64,000 bases of DNA from Cyanobacteria bacterium SBLK (lineage in GTDB: Bacteria > Cyanobacteriota > Cyanobacteriia > Cyanobacteriales > Spirulinaceae), in NCBI GenBank assembly GCA_017746715.1, contig JAGHZQ010000056.1:1-64000 (forward strand), in the 5' to 3' direction. Position 1 is the stretch's first letter, and each line of letters begins with the position of its first letter. Position numbers and translations under genes: made by a program. Shown one piece after another: positions 52,890-62,471 of the stretch. The notes under the pieces were generated by a model that saw only the letters and a program-made list of their open reading frames with translations, did not search any database and had not been told where the DNA came from.

Positions 52890-54698
52890 TTACTGCTGAA
52901 GTTTTAAAACAGCCATAAACGCCTCTTGCGGAACATCTACAGTGCCGATCGCTTTCATCCGTTTTTTCCCTTTGGCTTGTTTCTGCAAGAGTTTCTTCTT
53001 CCGCGAAATATCTCCCCCGTAACACTTCGCCAAAACATCTTTTCGCAATGCGGGAATGTGTTCGCTGGCAATGATTTTTGAACCGATCGCCGCCTGCAAG
53101 GGAATCTTAAATTGATGGCGGGGAATGAGTTCTTTTAACTTTTCTGTTAAAGCGCGTCCCATGGGATAAGCCTTATCTTTATGAACGATAGTGGCTAAAG
53201 AATCCACCTTATCGCCATTGACCAAAATATCCAACCGCACCAGCTTATTTTCTCGATAACCCGTGAGATGGTATTCCATGCTGGCATAACCGCGAGAGCG
53301 AGATTTGAGGCGATCGAAAAAGTCCGTTACGACTTCAGCCAAGGGCATATCATAAATTAATGTCGTGCGCTTGCTGGCAAAGTAGCGCATATCTTTAAAA
53401 ATCCCCCGACTGGTTTGACACAAATCCATCAAGGTTCCGACATAATCTTCGGGAGTAATAATCTCAATATGAATGTAAGGTTCCTCAATTTTATCTCGTT
53501 TTTCGGGGGGAATCAGTTGACTGGGATTGTCGATTTCGTAAACTTCGCCCATGGTTGTCGTCACCCGATAAACCACAGAAGGTGCCGTCGTAATTAAATC
53601 TAAATTGTATTCCCTTTCTAGGCGTTCTTGGACGATTTCCATGTGCAATAACCCCAAGAAACCGCAGCGAAAACCAAACCCCATCGCGCTCGAAGTTTCC
53701 GGTTCGTATTGCAGTGCGGCATCGCTGAGTTGGAGTTTTTGCAAGGCATCTCGCAACTCTTCATATTGAGCGGAATCTGTGGGAAATAAGCCGCAAAATA
53801 CCATTGATTTTGCTTCTTCGTAACCCGGTAACGGGTCTTCCGCGGGGGCTTTTGCTAAAGTAATCGTATCGCCAACGCGGGCATCAGCAACGGCTTTAAT
53901 CGCTGCTCCAATATAACCCACTTCTCCCGCGTGTAACTCTTCTACCGGGATTTGATTGGGAGAAAGAATCCCCAACTCGTCAATTTCATATTCTTTTTCT
54001 GAAGCCATCAAGCGAATGCGATCGCCTTTTTTGACTTTCCCATCCATAACGCGAAAATAAACAATAACTCCTCGATAAGGATCGTAATAGCTATCAAATA
54101 TCAGGGCGCGTAAGGGTTCTTCTAAGGTATCTTGGGGTGGTGGTACTAAATGGACGATGGATTCTAAAATTTCATCAACACCGATGCCTTCTTTTGCCGA
54201 TGCGAGAATTGCCCCACTGCAATCAAGACCGATAATCTCTTCAATTTCGGCAATAACCCGCTCGGGTTCTGCCCCCGGCAAGTCTATTTTATTTAAAACG
54301 GGGATAATTTCCAGATCGTTTTCTAAGGCCAAATAAACATTGGCAAGAGTTTGTGCTTCTACCCCTTGAGACGCATCAACTACCAATAACGCCCCCTCGC
54401 AAGCAATGAGCGATCGCGACACTTCATAAGAAAAATCGACGTGGCCTGGCGTATCGATTAAATTGAGAACGTACTCGTCGCCATCCTCGGCTTTGTAGTT
54501 CATCCGTGCGGCTTGCAGCTTGATGGTAATGCCTCGTTCCCGTTCCAAATCCATGTTATCGAGGAACTGTTCTTTCATTTGCCGTGCTTGTACCGTCCCC
54601 GTCACCTGCAAAAGGCGATCGGCAAGAGTCGATTTCCCATGATCGATATGGGCGATAATGCAGAAGTTGCGGATGCGAGAGGTGGAAACGTCGGTCAT
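52890..54698 (-). CDS. lepA: Elongation factor 4 (back-translocating GTPase)
   Basis: 602 residues, standard length. G1 AHIDHGKST, G3 DTPGHVDFSYEVSRS, G4 NKIDLPGA; domains II, III, V and the LepA-specific C-terminal domain (MGRALTEKLKELIPRHQFKI, KCYGGDISRKKKLL). Membrane-associated ribosomal GTPase active under ionic or cold stress. Confidence 0.98.
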   Translation of the reverse strand: MTDVSTSRIRNFCIIAHIDHGKSTLADRLLQVTGTVQARQMKEQFLDNMDLERERGITIKLQAARMNYKAEDGDEYVLNLIDTPGHVDFSYEVSRSLIACEGALLVVDASQGVEAQTLANVYLALENDLEIIPVLNKIDLPGAEPERVIAEIEEIIGLDCSGAILASAKEGIGVDEILESIVHLVPPPQDTLEEPLRALIFDSYYDPYRGVIVYFRVMDGKVKKGDRIRLMASEKEYEIDELGILSPNQIPVEELHAGEVGYIGAAIKAVADARVGDTITLAKAPAEDPLPGYEEAKSMVFCGLFPTDSAQYEELRDALQKLQLSDAALQYEPETSSAMGFGFRCGFLGLLHMEIVQERLEREYNLDLITTAPSVVYRVTTTMGEVYEIDNPSQLIPPEKRDKIEEPYIHIEIITPEDYVGTLMDLCQTSRGIFKDMRYFASKRTTLIYDMPLAEVVTDFFDRLKSRSRGYASMEYHLTGYRENKLVRLDILVNGDKVDSLATIVHKDKAYPMGRALTEKLKELIPRHQFKIPLQAAIGSKIIASEHIPALRKDVLAKCYGGDISRKKKLLQKQAKGKKRMKAIGTVDVPQEAFMAVLKLQQ

Positions 54699-54836
54699 AG
54701 GTCGCGGGCGGGCTTGCCTCGATAATTGCTTAATCTATTGTAATATTATCTTGCCCTTTTGGTGGGAAAAGGATAATAAAAAGCGTTTATTTGTTATAAA
54801 AACGATAAGCTATCAATCGATTGCAGGAGAAAATTA

Positions 54837-55889
54837 ATGCCTTTTGAAATTCTCGATCGCGAATTTCTCAATAACCGCATTCTTGATTATTTAATCTCTT
54901 TAACAATTCTTCTTATTGGTTTTATTGCCATTCATCCCGTTCAAAATATTCTTTTTAAATCTCTCAAACGCTTGGCTCAGCGAACCAAGACGACGATTGA
55001 CGATACCTTACTTCAACTTTCAGAAAAAGCAGCAATTCCTTTGCTTTATCTCGCTACGCTCTACCTTGCATTTGATAATCTTAATTTGCATCCCATTCTG
55101 CGGCAGAATTTTGATGTCATTTTGATGATTATCGCCACGATTATTACGATTAAATTAATTTCTAAGATTTCTGAATATCTTCTGCGACTTTACTTAAGCA
55201 GCCAAACCAATCCGACATTGACGCAAAGTTTTAAGTCAATTATGCCAGCGATTCGCGTTGTGTTATGGGTTGTAGGCGGTATATTTTTATTGGATAACTT
55301 AGGATTTGATATTTCTGCCCTTGTTGCCAGTTTGGGAATTGGTGGGGTTGCGATCGCCTTAGCATCTCAAGGATTATTACGAGATTTATTTAGCTATTTT
55401 TCAATTTTGCTGGATCGCCCTTTTGAGTTAGGTGATTTTATTATTGTTGACAATTATATGGGAACGGTCGAACATATCGGCATTAAAACAACTCGCATTA
55501 AAAGTTTGGATGGAGAAGAATTGGTTATCTCTAATGCAGATTTAACCGAGTCTCGCCTTCGCAATTTTAAACGCATGGAACAACGACGAATTGCTTTTAA
55601 AATTGGCGTTGTTTATCAGACTATTCCAGAACAATTACAAGCAATTCCCAGTATCATTCGAGAAATTATTGAATCCGTAGAAGGCGTGACTTTCGATCGC
55701 GTCCATTTCTCCGACTATGGCGACTTTAGTTTGAACTACGAAATCGTTTATTTAGTCGATAGTAATGATTATAATTTTTATATGGACGTGCAGCAGCAAA
55801 TTAATTTAGCTGTATTTCAAGCCTTTAGCGATCGCGGGATTGAATTTGCGTATCCCACCCAAGTCAGTTATATTCAATCTTCATCCTAG
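54837..55889 (+). CDS. Small-conductance mechanosensitive channel (MscS family)
   Basis: 350 residues. Four to five N-terminal TM helices, the pore-lining helix SALVASLGIGGVAIALASQG (about 165-184), then the beta domain (LGDFIIVDNYMGTVEHIGIKTTRI) and the C-terminal cage. Opens on membrane tension to release osmolytes. Unrelated in length to the second MscS protein at 62472. Confidence 0.92.
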   Translation: MPFEILDREFLNNRILDYLISLTILLIGFIAIHPVQNILFKSLKRLAQRTKTTIDDTLLQLSEKAAIPLLYLATLYLAFDNLNLHPILRQNFDVILMIIATIITIKLISKISEYLLRLYLSSQTNPTLTQSFKSIMPAIRVVLWVVGGIFLLDNLGFDISALVASLGIGGVAIALASQGLLRDLFSYFSILLDRPFELGDFIIVDNYMGTVEHIGIKTTRIKSLDGEELVISNADLTESRLRNFKRMEQRRIAFKIGVVYQTIPEQLQAIPSIIREIIESVEGVTFDRVHFSDYGDFSLNYEIVYLVDSNDYNFYMDVQQQINLAVFQAFSDRGIEFAYPTQVSYIQSSS

Positions 55890-55954
55890 GTGCAATCGCA
55901 AACAAAGGATCGTTCGGCGAACAAGAGAAAACTTTTCGATTGGCTCAAATCATC

Positions 55955-57646
55955 TTATTCTTTCATCAGCCATTTCACAATTGGAACGAGAAGAAAATGA
56001 CTCAAACCCAAGGAAAAGGCGATCGCGATTCCCATCGCCACAAAAAATCCCATGGTTAAAAAGAAAGAAGAAAAAGACAAAATCTCTGGAACCCTAGAGA
56101 AGGAAACATTCCCATATTTTAGCAGTCCCCAAAAAATTGTACCCGTTCCCAAAATACTCGCGAGTAAATGTAAGAGCGAATAACGAGAAAAACCCAAACC
56201 CAATGTTAACAGTGCGGTACTAATTCCTAAAAATCCCCAAAATTTCACCCGAGGAGAATCGGGAAAACCCAGCCAAAACAACCAAGCGATCGCGTAAGCC
56301 AAAAAACCCGCGATCCCGGCAAAAAATGGATGGCTGCGCTGTCGGTAACTTTGGGGTTCGGCTAATCCCCAAGCCGTCCCCAATCCCGCGATCGCGACAA
56401 TTAATAAGGTGTGTTGGACTTTAAGATCGAAATTGAGGTTGAGTCGAGCGATCGACTCGTTAGTCCAATGGGCAAATTTATCTCCCCAGATCGTATATGC
56501 AGCCAGACTTTCACCCACTACCATTCCAACAACTGCCCCCATTCCTCCCCAAGTCATTTCTCGCAGAATTTCCAGACTCGCAAAACTGGTGCCTTGATAA
56601 GTGAGAAAAATAATTCGCCTGCATTGCTTAACAGTTATGCCAATTTTCGAGCGGACTCGAGAAAACAACTGTTGGATGGGCTGCAAAATAGGGGGTACGA
56701 AACTGAAACCCTTGCGAGCGAAAAAACCGCGCCGCGATCGCATGGTTGGCAACCGCGCCAGTTCTCGTTTCACCGCTCGGGCGGTTTGCGGGCGGCGATC
56801 GGCATTCGGATGAATGAGAGTGTCGAGTAAGGCCGCAAAACCCGGATTGACTTTGGTATATTTGCACCATTGCAGGTGTCCTGTCTCCACATCCTCCATT
56901 TCTGTCGGATGTCGTCCCGTGAGGAGATGCACCATCGTGCGCCCCAAGGCGTAAATATCCGCCGTGGGTTTCGCACCTTTTCCAGACATCTGTTCTGGCG
57001 GACTGTAGCCCGAGGAAAATAAGCGAGTAGAACTGGGATTGGGATCGATGGGTTTGGCGCCGCCAAAATCGATTAAAACCAGTTGCGTTTCCCCAAAAGT
57101 GCGGCGATCGTTCCGCAACATTAAATTAGAGGGTTTGATATCGCGATGGACGATTTTGCGCTTGTGCAAGACCCCAATAATGTTGGCGACCTGCAACAGC
57201 CACTGGTGGGCTAAGGTCTCCGGACAGCCTTGCGGATAGCGTTCTCTGAGAATTTCTTCGAGGTTTTTGCCATTAATTTTCTCCATCACCAAACAATCGA
57301 TTTCGCGATCGCGAGTCTTAATGGAAAATGCGCTCTCCCGTTCCTCGACTTTGGGAATCCCCGGATGACGCAAACTTTTTAAGACCTCTGCTTCTTGCTG
57401 GAATAGTTCGCGGGCTTTTTCGCTGGTGGTGACGAGAACCTTGAGAACCTTTTCCTGACGCGCTTGCAAGTCCCAAACGGTATAAATTGCAGCAAAACCG
57501 CCAGCTCCCAATTTGTGCAGGGGGATATAGCGTTGCTGCAAGCGGAGAGACGTTCCGCAATGCTGGCAAAACTTATTATGTCCCGGTTGCGGATAGGGTG
57601 CGGGACAATCGGGGTTAATACAATGAGTTGCAGCCGATGGCGACAT
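55955..57646 (-). CDS. Zinc-ribbon Ser/Thr protein kinase with C-terminal membrane domain
   Basis: 563 residues. Zinc ribbon with Cys9, Cys14, Cys27, Cys30; Hanks-type kinase about 40-310: Gly loop GAGGFAAIY, Lys69 in VLKVL, HRDIKPSNLML, DFGGAKP, PPEQMSGKG; then four or five TM helices (about 375-560). Active-site residues are complete. The cyanobacterial Hanks kinases with an N-terminal zinc ribbon and C-terminal TM block form a known group. The phosphatase at 38825-41059 has the same ribbon and may be its antagonist (inference). Confidence 0.93.
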   Translation of the reverse strand: MSPSAATHCINPDCPAPYPQPGHNKFCQHCGTSLRLQQRYIPLHKLGAGGFAAIYTVWDLQARQEKVLKVLVTTSEKARELFQQEAEVLKSLRHPGIPKVEERESAFSIKTRDREIDCLVMEKINGKNLEEILRERYPQGCPETLAHQWLLQVANIIGVLHKRKIVHRDIKPSNLMLRNDRRTFGETQLVLIDFGGAKPIDPNPSSTRLFSSGYSPPEQMSGKGAKPTADIYALGRTMVHLLTGRHPTEMEDVETGHLQWCKYTKVNPGFAALLDTLIHPNADRRPQTARAVKRELARLPTMRSRRGFFARKGFSFVPPILQPIQQLFSRVRSKIGITVKQCRRIIFLTYQGTSFASLEILREMTWGGMGAVVGMVVGESLAAYTIWGDKFAHWTNESIARLNLNFDLKVQHTLLIVAIAGLGTAWGLAEPQSYRQRSHPFFAGIAGFLAYAIAWLFWLGFPDSPRVKFWGFLGISTALLTLGLGFSRYSLLHLLASILGTGTIFWGLLKYGNVSFSRVPEILSFSSFFLTMGFFVAMGIAIAFSLGLSHFLLVPIVKWLMKE

Positions 57647-57740
57647 GGAAATTAGCGATCGCGATACAGTTCAATTATGGGCGATCGCGGTGAAAAAATT
57701 TGCGATCGCGTCTCTTTTGCTAAAGCGTCACCACCTCTTC

Positions 57741-57839
57741 TCATTTGGAGCGCGTAAACACTTGCCAAGTCACGAACAAAGCAAAAGCAATATAACCCGT
57801 TACCGTTAGCAATTCTAAATTAATTCCGTTTTCTGTCAC
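57741..57839 (-). CDS. Possible small single-TM protein
   Basis: 32 residues with a GTG start: ENGINLELLTVTGYIAFALF, then VTWQVFTRSK. One hydrophobic helix with a short basic tail, similar in style to tiny photosystem or NDH subunits, but not matched to any. A weak ribosome-binding site only. The rest of the gap 57647-58045 holds an imperfect hairpin at 57986-58002 (AGCAGT...ACTGCT) and nothing else recognisable. Confidence 0.4.
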   Translation of the reverse strand: MTENGINLELLTVTGYIAFALFVTWQVFTRSK

Positions 57840-58045
57840 GGTTTTGTTCCGATAGTAAACCCGAAAATCTTAACATCTTGAGAGGGAATTGAGAACGGAG
57901 CGATCGCCTCATCAAAGCGATCGTATTTTCGATCTGCCAGTCGGCGATCGACGATCTCAAATTTACGAACGAGCAAGACTGAGCAAGCAGTATAAAACTG
58001 CTCTCGTTTTTTGCTGAGACAATTGTATCTATTTTAACCTAAAAA

Positions 58046-58651
58046 CTAGGGGGCAAGCGATCGCCGAAGCGTGCGTTCTAATTCTTGTTTTTGTTTGGCA
58101 AAAAAGACTTTATCCGGCTTAAACAAGCAATAATGTAAAATTATTCCGTCAATGGCACTGACCAGCGTTCGAGCAAAAGCTCTCGCCTCAATTTCTGAGG
58201 AAATTTCTCGCGATCGCTGTCCTTTTTCAATTAACTTGGTATATGCCGCACTCAACCGTTCAAACCATTGTCCCATTTTCTCCCTCAGTCCCAAACTTTC
58301 GTACAGTTGCCGAGAACTCCACAATTCAAAATAAACGAGAATCAATTCCGAACAATCGTCTAAATCTTCAAACGCACTGGCAACGCTACTGATGATCTCT
58401 TCAAAAGCAGAGCGATCGCTTTGAGCGCGAGTATAGAGCAATTGTTCGTAATCGAGAAAAAGTTCCTCAAAAACCCCTAAAATAATTTCATCTTTGCTGT
58501 TGAAATATTCGTAAACCGTTCCTTTACCAATGCCTGCTTCTTTGGCAATATCAATAATTCGCGTTCCTTGATAGCCTTTGCATTTAAACACTTGCACCGA
58601 TGCTTCTACAATATCCTGTCGTTTTTTTTCTTTATTTACAATTTTAGGCAT
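58046..58651 (-). CDS. TetR/AcrR family transcriptional regulator
   Basis: 201 residues. N-terminal helix-turn-helix: RIIDIAKEAGIGKGTVYEYF, then NSKDEI. C-terminal ligand domain all helical with LVSAIDGIILHYCLFKPD. It lies 155 bases downstream of the ATPase-antiporter fusion gene on the same strand, separated by an inverted repeat; regulation of that gene is possible but unproven. Not closely similar to the TetR at 968 outside the HTH. Confidence 0.9.
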   Translation of the reverse strand: MPKIVNKEKKRQDIVEASVQVFKCKGYQGTRIIDIAKEAGIGKGTVYEYFNSKDEIILGVFEELFLDYEQLLYTRAQSDRSAFEEIISSVASAFEDLDDCSELILVYFELWSSRQLYESLGLREKMGQWFERLSAAYTKLIEKGQRSREISSEIEARAFARTLVSAIDGIILHYCLFKPDKVFFAKQKQELERTLRRSLAP

Positions 58652-58713
58652 AGATGGAAATGAGAAACTCTAACTCCTACTATGATACTTTAAACCGACC
58701 CACGGGTCAAATA

Positions 58714-58805
58714 AGTTCAAAATTCAAAATTATCAATTCAAAATAATGATTTAATTAAGTTAGGGCTAAAATTTTTGAACCTTGAACTTTGAATTTTGAA
58801 TTGAA
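58714..58805. repeat. AT-rich inverted repeat
   Basis: Left arm GTTCAAAATTCAAAATTATC, right arm ending AACTTTGAATTTTGAATTGA, with an internal second pairing (ATTTTTGAAC / GTTCAAAAT). Related to the repeat at 48754-48815. It occupies the gap between the TetR gene and the fusion gene's stop codon. Confidence 0.7.
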
Positions 58806-58806
58806 A

Positions 58807-61800
58807 TCACCCATTCCAAATTAAACGCAACCAAAATGGCATTAAAAAAGTCGTCAGAATAACCATTAAAACAATTGCCGTTTCTAAAGATTCTGGTAAT
58901 ACGCCAACTGCCGAACCCACCCCAACAAAAACCAATCCGACTTCCCCTCGAGGCATCATGCTAATACCGATCGCCAAACGATTGAGTTGGGATTCTTGCC
59001 AAACAGTAAAACCGGCAATAATTTTACCGAGAACCGCAACAACAATTAAAAATACTGCCATGAGCAAGCGGCGATCGGTATCGGGATAATTGGGCAATAA
59101 AACCAAAAAATTCGCTTTTGCACCAATAGTGACGAAAAAAACAGGAATGAGTAGATCGGCAATCGGGGCAATTTGTTTTTGTAATGTTTGTCCTTGACTG
59201 GTTTCTTTAAATACCAATCCTGCCGTAAATGCGCCGAGAATGGGTTCTAATTCTAAGACTTGGGCGATATAAGCCAAAATGAGCGCAAAGGTTAACGTGG
59301 GAATAACCAATTGACCGCGAGTACTGAGGCGATCGGCAAGAGTAACTAATAGATCGTTAAATAAACGACCGAGTAAAATTGCCCCCACTAAAAATGTTAA
59401 TGCCTCGATAATCAGATAGATTAAATGTCCGATTTCGAGATAGCCAGTTTTTGCCAAACTGGTAATCACTGCTAAGAGAATAATGGCTAAAATATCGTCT
59501 AATACTGCCGCGCCTAAAATAATTTGTCCCTCTGGAGAGTTGAGGGCGTTTTCGCTGCGATCGCGAGAATTGGTTGGCATGGTATCGCGCAGTTTTAATT
59601 CCGATAGAACCCGAGACGTAATGCCAATACTCGTTGCAGTCAGAGCAGCACCAGCAAATAAAGCGGGAATGACTGGAACTTGAAATAAATAAATTAATCC
59701 TAATGCTCCTGCTGTAAAGGGTAAAATTACGCCTACAAAAGCGACGGTTAGCGATTTGAAACCGACTTTAATCAGGTCATTTAAATTGGATTGCAAACCA
59801 ATTTCAAAGAGCAGAATAATTGCGCCAAAGTTTGCTAGAATAGAAATAACCTGACTCTGTCCTTGGAAAACGGTTTCGGCAATACTCGAACTCATGGGAG
59901 TTGTTGCTGCTAAAAACGTCATAATTTCTGAAAAAGAATGATCGACTCCAATCTCTGGAAAAACCAGCAAATGAAGTCCGCTCCCTCCAATGAGAACACC
60001 TCCTATTAATTCCCCCAATACAGAAGGAAAACCCAACCATTTTGAGAATTCTCCGCCGATTTTAGCAATCAAATAAATAACGATTAAACTGAGTAAAATT
60101 CCTGCCAAGATTAAAGGGTTGCCTCGTTGGGGGATGGTGGCTAGGGGAATCGAGCGAGCGGGAATATCGGCGAGGGTAGACCATGTTAAGATTAAAGTCG
60201 CGCCCAAAGCCAGAAAAATTGCTGAAATGAGTCCCCAAGTTGCTGCTTTTAAGGCTTTGGTGCGTTTTTCTCGCATCAATCCAGTTTCGAGGCGATCGAG
60301 TTGTCGATCGATCCATTTTTGGTTAAAGGTTTCTTGATAAAGGGAATTGGCAATTGTAAAGCGATCTCCCTCTCTCAACACCAACCCCAATTCAATTAAG
60401 GGGGTTACTTCCTCGGGTTCTACAACCATCGAATGCTCTAAAATCTGCCGATATAATTGCAAGTTTTGGATCGCGCTTTCGGAATCGGATAGCCAGCGAT
60501 CGCGCAACGTTCTTAAAGGTTGACCCATCTCTGCATTGTCATTTTCCCACGTCTCGAGAAATTGCGATCGCACAATTTCGTTAATTTGTCCGACAACATC
60601 GCCCCGTGCTAATAAATTGGGGTGAAGTAGGACGAATTTGCAGAGATTTTGCGTTAAATTAGGCTGTCCGTTCGTCCACGATAAAATTGCTTTGAGAACG
60701 ATGAGCGGATTATCAATTTTCCCCACCAAACTGCGAGCAATTGCGATAGATTCTTGTTTCGAGACTTCGAGGGCATTTTGCACCTCTTGACGCTCTAAAA
60801 TTTGACTTGCCGTTAAAAATTGGTAATCGCGATCGCTCAAACTGCGATCGCCGGCCCAAGCCAGAGCGTCTTGCAATTTTTTTCCTCGTAGAAGATGAGA
60901 ATTTTCTTGACAATGAGAATTTAACCAGGCTTCTAATTGTTCTGCATAAGGACAGAGTTGTGCTAAAGTTTCCGCAACCCAATCCAGATTAAAAATAGCT
61001 GCATAAATCAGGTTATAAACTTGTAACTTTCCCTCTCGTTCTACAATTAAACCCGATAAGCGCAAATCCAATTTCTCTGTAGCGCGATCGCTCTTAATTT
61101 CTTCTCCTTGTAAAATTTGCCAATAGAGAGAAATTAAGGTGCGGCTGTGCTTGGGATTGCCGAGCAAACGGCGGCGAATTGTATTAAAGTGTTCTTGTTC
61201 GTCGCGAGTATCCCAACGCTCGATCAGATGAATTTGAATGGTGCGATCGATCCATTCTAATTGCTGTTCTTCGCTAAATTCCCAACAAGAGCTTCCCGCA
61301 TGAGTTTGCAGTAATTTGCATAATTTTTGCGTTAGAAAAGGCTGTCCGCCCGTCCAATTTAGAATCGTTTTAAGGGCAAGATGAGGGTAGCGAACAAGAC
61401 CGACTAAACCGCCACTTAAAGATTTTACTTCCTCCCAAGTAAATCCTCGCAATTCAATACTATAACCGATATTAAAAGGCGTTCGATATCGATCTTGAAT
61501 GAGATCGGTTGGTTTGGCAACGCCGAGCAAGCAAAATGTTAAACGATTGTATTCGTGATTATCTGCTCTTTTATTGTAACAGGCACGAATAAAGGCAAAG
61601 AAATCATCTTTAAAATCTAACCCTAAAACATTATCGATCTCATCAATAAAAATAACAATTTTCCCATGAGTTTGTGGCAGTAAAATTGTTTCGATAAATT
61701 TATCCAAGCGCTGTATGGGAGGAATAATATCTCGTGCGTGCCACCACTCTCCCCCATCAATTTCTAATTCGAACCACCCGATCAGACAGCTTAAAATTCC

Positions 61801-62073
61801 TCCATACCATTCTTCTGAAGTGACTTGTTGCGTGCCAATTAATGTCAGGTCGATATCCGCACAAAAGATACTTTCTTCTTGCAAGCGTTGCATGGTGCGG
61901 ACGCGCAGACTGGATTTTCCCATCTGCCTAGAGTTTAAAATATAACAAAATTCTCCCGCTTTGAGTCGGTTGTAAAGTTGACTATCGGCTTGACGCAAAA
62001 TATAAGTCGGTGCATTTCCGGGTAGAGTTCCCCCGACTTGATATTCATAGTCAGAATTCGCGATTGCATTCAT
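58807..62073 (-). CDS. AAA-like (STAND-type) ATPase fused to a CPA2 cation/proton antiporter
   Basis: 1088 residues in one uninterrupted frame. Residues 1-370 form an AAA-like ATPase of the kind common in cyanobacteria: start YEYQVGGTLPGNAPTYI, Walker A NSRQMGKSSL (48-57), Walker B IVIFIDEID (139-147), a winged-helix-like region with WTGGQPFLTQKLCKLL. Residues about 440-590 repeat that winged-helix region (SWTNGQPNLTQNLCKFVLL). A TM helix at 611-632 leads to a 12-13-helix antiporter, about 650-1088: GFPSVLGELIGGVLIG, GAALTATSIGIT, the DD pair 859-860 in AAVLDDILAI, LEPILGAFTAGLVF, MPRGEVGLVF. The DD pair suggests electrogenic Na+/H+ exchange. Such ATPase domains usually carry WD40, TPR, CHAT or similar partners, not transporters. 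Role unknown; a sensor-gated ion exchanger, possibly for stress or defence, is inferred. Confidence 0.9.
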   Translation of the reverse strand: MNAIANSDYEYQVGGTLPGNAPTYILRQADSQLYNRLKAGEFCYILNSRQMGKSSLRVRTMQRLQEESIFCADIDLTLIGTQQVTSEEWYGGILSCLIGWFELEIDGGEWWHARDIIPPIQRLDKFIETILLPQTHGKIVIFIDEIDNVLGLDFKDDFFAFIRACYNKRADNHEYNRLTFCLLGVAKPTDLIQDRYRTPFNIGYSIELRGFTWEEVKSLSGGLVGLVRYPHLALKTILNWTGGQPFLTQKLCKLLQTHAGSSCWEFSEEQQLEWIDRTIQIHLIERWDTRDEQEHFNTIRRRLLGNPKHSRTLISLYWQILQGEEIKSDRATEKLDLRLSGLIVEREGKLQVYNLIYAAIFNLDWVAETLAQLCPYAEQLEAWLNSHCQENSHLLRGKKLQDALAWAGDRSLSDRDYQFLTASQILERQEVQNALEVSKQESIAIARSLVGKIDNPLIVLKAILSWTNGQPNLTQNLCKFVLLHPNLLARGDVVGQINEIVRSQFLETWENDNAEMGQPLRTLRDRWLSDSESAIQNLQLYRQILEHSMVVEPEEVTPLIELGLVLREGDRFTIANSLYQETFNQKWIDRQLDRLETGLMREKRTKALKAATWGLISAIFLALGATLILTWSTLADIPARSIPLATIPQRGNPLILAGILLSLIVIYLIAKIGGEFSKWLGFPSVLGELIGGVLIGGSGLHLLVFPEIGVDHSFSEIMTFLAATTPMSSSIAETVFQGQSQVISILANFGAIILLFEIGLQSNLNDLIKVGFKSLTVAFVGVILPFTAGALGLIYLFQVPVIPALFAGAALTATSIGITSRVLSELKLRDTMPTNSRDRSENALNSPEGQIILGAAVLDDILAIILLAVITSLAKTGYLEIGHLIYLIIEALTFLVGAILLGRLFNDLLVTLADRLSTRGQLVIPTLTFALILAYIAQVLELEPILGAFTAGLVFKETSQGQTLQKQIAPIADLLIPVFFVTIGAKANFLVLLPNYPDTDRRLLMAVFLIVVAVLGKIIAGFTVWQESQLNRLAIGISMMPRGEVGLVFVGVGSAVGVLPESLETAIVLMVILTTFLMPFWLRLIWNG

Positions 62074-62169
62074 TGATAATTGATAATGGGTAATTATTGG
62101 GATTTTAGGTTAAGATAGCTAATGTAAATATTATTTTCCGTGTCGATACAGTCGGTTTTGAGTTAGTTT

Positions 62170-62334
62170 TCAACTTCTCTCGAGCGCTTTTTGGATGTTG
62201 GCGAAATCGAGATAACTTTTGCCTTCGCAAATCCACGATCGTTGAGGCGCGCATCCCAAAATTTTGAGTTCGGCACTTTGAGAGCGGTGCGACCAAGATT
62301 GTTCTCTTTCATCAAGATTCTTAATTTTTAGCGG
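62170..62334 (-). pseudogene. Short frame of protein-like composition without a start codon
   Basis: Minus-strand frame of 54 codons reads IKNLDEREQSWSHRS, then KILGCAPQRSWICEGKSYLD and FANIQKALERS before a stop at 62170-62172. The composition looks protein-like, but there is no ATG, GTG or TTG in frame. It may be the 3' remnant of a lost gene. The rest of the 398-base gap 62074-62471 holds only TGATAAT-type repeats near 62075 and no clear promoter. Confidence 0.35.
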
Positions 62335-62471
62335 TTAAATTATTATAGCGTTTTCTCATAGGATAAAAACCAGATATCGCTATCGAATTTATCCGACTCG
62401 ATAATCAAAGCGATCGCGAGTTTTAAAAATGAAGGAATAACATTTTCGTTTCATATCTGACCGATCGAGAA

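Noticed and set aside
57986..58002. Hairpin followed by a T-run (AGCAGT / ACTGCT) read as a terminator
   Set aside because: The T-run is on the plus strand while all flanking genes are on the minus strand, so it has no gene to terminate.
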